This document shows, piece after piece, positions 62,824 to 64,000 of a stretch of 64,000 nt of DNA (its first letter is position 1; each line of letters starts with the position of its first letter). The notes below the pieces were generated by a model, which did not search any database, was not told where the DNA came from, and saw only the letters and a list, made by a program, of their open reading frames with translations. The DNA lies in NCBI GenBank assembly GCA_020445405.1, contig JAGRGQ010000012.1, positions 1 to 64,000 on the forward strand. Reading direction: 5' to 3'. Source of the DNA: Gammaproteobacteria bacterium (lineage in GTDB: Bacteria; Pseudomonadota; Gammaproteobacteria; Chromatiales; Chromatiaceae). A program made the translations under genes and the position numbers.

Positions 62824-62901
62824 ATTAATGATTGAATTCCGAATTGCATTTTTGTTGCGTCGGGATTTTTTCAAATGCCGTACAATCAGGAGGGCCCGTC
62901 A

Positions 62902-63357
62902 GTGAGCGAAATTGTGATTCAGAGCGAGCCAATCGATGTTGCCGCGATTCAGGATAAATTGAGAGCGAACAATCCGTCAGTCGGCGCTGTGGTCACTTTT
63001 CTTGGACTGATGCGGGACATGAATCAGGGCGACCAGGTCTTCAGCATGTTTTTGGAGCACTATCCGGGCATGACCGAAAAGGCGCTGCGGGAAATCCTCG
63101 ATGAGGCAGAGCGGCGTTGGGATTTGCTGGGAGTCCGGGTAGTGCACCGGGTTGGTGAGTTGAGTCCGACAGACGCCATCGTGCTGGTGGCCGTGGCAAG
63201 TGCACATCGCGGGGAGGCTTTTCGCGCCTGCGAGTTTGTGATCGACTTTCTCAAAACCCGTGCACCTTTCTGGAAGAAGGAGCGCACCGGGAACGGTGAC
63301 CGCTGGGTCAGCGCCCGGCATGGTGATTCCGACGCTGAGAAGCGTTGGGGCGAATAG
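62902..63357 (+). CDS. moaE: Molybdopterin synthase catalytic subunit MoaE
   Basis: MoaE with MoaD forms molybdopterin synthase. The 151-residue protein has the family motifs FLGLMRDMN (here the M of GxMR aligns with the usual VGxMR), LEHYPGMTEKAL (about 51-62), HRVGELSPTDAIV (about 85-97) and TRAPFWKKE (about 128-136) with the catalytic lysines. GTG 62902 is chosen because AGGAGG lies 8 bases upstream; ATG 62875 would put that motif inside the reading frame. It is separated from moaD by 262 bases, unusual for this pair. Confidence 0.94.
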   Translation: MSEIVIQSEPIDVAAIQDKLRANNPSVGAVVTFLGLMRDMNQGDQVFSMFLEHYPGMTEKALREILDEAERRWDLLGVRVVHRVGELSPTDAIVLVAVASAHRGEAFRACEFVIDFLKTRAPFWKKERTGNGDRWVSARHGDSDAEKRWGE

Positions 63358-63364
63358 TTCCGTA

Positions 63365-64000
63365 TCAAAGCGCTGCGGCAGGGCGTGTTCTGCACTCCGT
63401 GACTTGGAGGCGTTTGTCAAAGGCTGAAAAATCTTCGAGTGGTGTCTCACATCGGGTCCCGCTGCAGATATAAGCTCTGACGCCGTTGCTGACCTGGCGC
63501 GTATCGAGCAGCCCCGGTAAGCCGGATTCGTTGACTGGAATCGAGAGCGTGTAGCGCTGCGGTGCATAAGCCTCCAACGCCCGCCGGCGCCACCGGCTCA
63601 ACTCAGCGACCGGGCCCCGGATCACAATGATCTCGGGGGGAGTGATAAGCTCTTCCAGAGAATCCAGCAGCGTACAATGCGCGGAAGGCATTTGGAGTAT
63701 CTGTGCCCAGGCGATTTTCAGCGTGTCCTCCGCAGCGTCGATATAACGCGCCTCTCCCAGCAGGTGCCCGAGACGGAGCAGCGCAAACGCGGCGACACCG
63801 TTGCCGGCGGGCGTTGAGGCGTCGCTGAAGGGTTTGGGGCGATGAATCAGTTTTTCGTGGTCATCGGCGGTAAAAAAGAACCCACCCGCCTGAGGATCGT
63901 GGAAGTGTTCCAACAGCACCTCAGCCAACATAACCGCGAATGAGAGGTCGTCAAGGCTCCAGTGTGTCTGCGTAAGCTCCATGATCGCATCTATCAGATA
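63365..64000 (-). CDS. Thioredoxin-domain protein (YyaL/DUF255 type), C-terminal part
   Basis: The 211 residues seen are the end of a larger protein that begins beyond the window. They form the alpha-helical (six-hairpin glycosidase-like) part of the YyaL/spermatogenesis-associated protein 20 family: LSFAVMLAEVLLEHFHDPQAGGFFF (in part, DPQAGGFFFTADDHE), then RPKPFSDASTPAGNGVAA and IVIRGPVAELSRWRR. In full-length members an N-terminal thioredoxin-like domain precedes this. The function is unknown. The stop is 8 bases from that of moaE (convergent). Confidence 0.85.
   Translation of the reverse strand, partial: YLIDAIMELTQTHWSLDDLSFAVMLAEVLLEHFHDPQAGGFFFTADDHEKLIHRPKPFSDASTPAGNGVAAFALLRLGHLLGEARYIDAAEDTLKIAWAQILQMPSAHCTLLDSLEELITPPEIIVIRGPVAELSRWRRRALEAYAPQRYTLSIPVNESGLPGLLDTRQVSNGVRAYICSGTRCETPLEDFSAFDKRLQVTECRTRPAAAL

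Noticed and set aside
1-64000. CRISPR array, prophage or insertion sequence
   Set aside because: No regularly spaced identical repeats of 25-40 bases, no transposase, integrase or phage structural genes were seen. The short heptad arrays are degenerate and have no spacers.

Overview
The window is 64 kb of a gammaproteobacterial chromosome. It holds about 60 densely packed genes, most of them housekeeping. The evidence is a CRP close to the enterobacterial protein with a divergent yhfA-type OsmC gene, and the block ilvA / ygfA / 6S RNA / zapA / zapB-like / ygfB / pepP / ubiH / ubiI / gcv, which matches the E. coli and Pseudomonas order. Coq7 (not UbiF), a two-subunit glycine decarboxylase P-protein, an AapJQMP-type amino-acid transporter, PPK2 and a DUF3683 flavin/Fe-S fusion point away from enterics towards a free-living or symbiotic, respiring, possibly sulfur-oxidising lineage such as Chromatiales. 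That last placement is inference. I see no insertion sequence, prophage or CRISPR array.

Layout. 1-2 kb: the end of a polar amino-acid ABC transporter (aapQ-aapM-aapP). 2-3.4 kb: a fructosamine-kinase-like gene and an AT-rich spacer with a DnaA-box cluster. 3.4-8.2 kb: priA, argS and a SPOR protein. 8.2-11.2 kb: feoABC (minus strand) behind a possible Fur box. 11.2-17.6 kb: a methyltransferase, a ClC transporter, PPK2 (with a Pho-box-like site upstream), a membrane methyltransferase, a phosphohexomutase and a PilZ protein. 18-22 kb: the 1285-residue DUF3683 flavin/Fe-S oxidoreductase. 22-29 kb: a lipoprotein, TraB/PrgY, TtcA, an SPFH-NfeD operon with a third membrane gene, crp and yhfA. 29-32.7 kb: a DUF885 protein lacking its metal motif, coq7 and an orphan glcF. 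32.9-34 kb: rplM-rpsI and tRNA-Gln. 34.5-41 kb: a porin and the complete liv branched-chain amino-acid transporter. 41-53.7 kb: rpiA, ilvA, a lysine-rich histone-like gene, the 6S RNA block, the ubiquinone hydroxylases, gcvH-gcvPA-gcvPB and dgkA. 53.8-59.3 kb: a signalling locus (MinD/FlhG-like protein without a P-loop, HDOD-histidine kinase, REC-PAS-GGDEF-EAL). 59.6-63.4 kb: a PfkB kinase and molybdenum-cofactor genes moaB, moeA, moaD and moaE. 63.4-64 kb: the end of a YyaL-like protein that runs off the window.

The genes fit a respiring cell that imports amino acids (aap, liv) and ferrous iron (feo), makes ubiquinone aerobically (coq7, ubiH, ubiI) and molybdenum cofactor, and uses cAMP-CRP and c-di-GMP signalling. 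The least ordinary features are the signalling locus, a P-protein pair altered at motifs that are normally invariant, the degenerate DUF885 protein, and a family of inverted heptanucleotide-repeat arrays between genes (rplM/rpsI, rpsI/tRNA-Gln, livK/livH, and the rpiA stop). Coordinates and motifs were read by eye. Family assignments come from remembered family signatures; no search was run.
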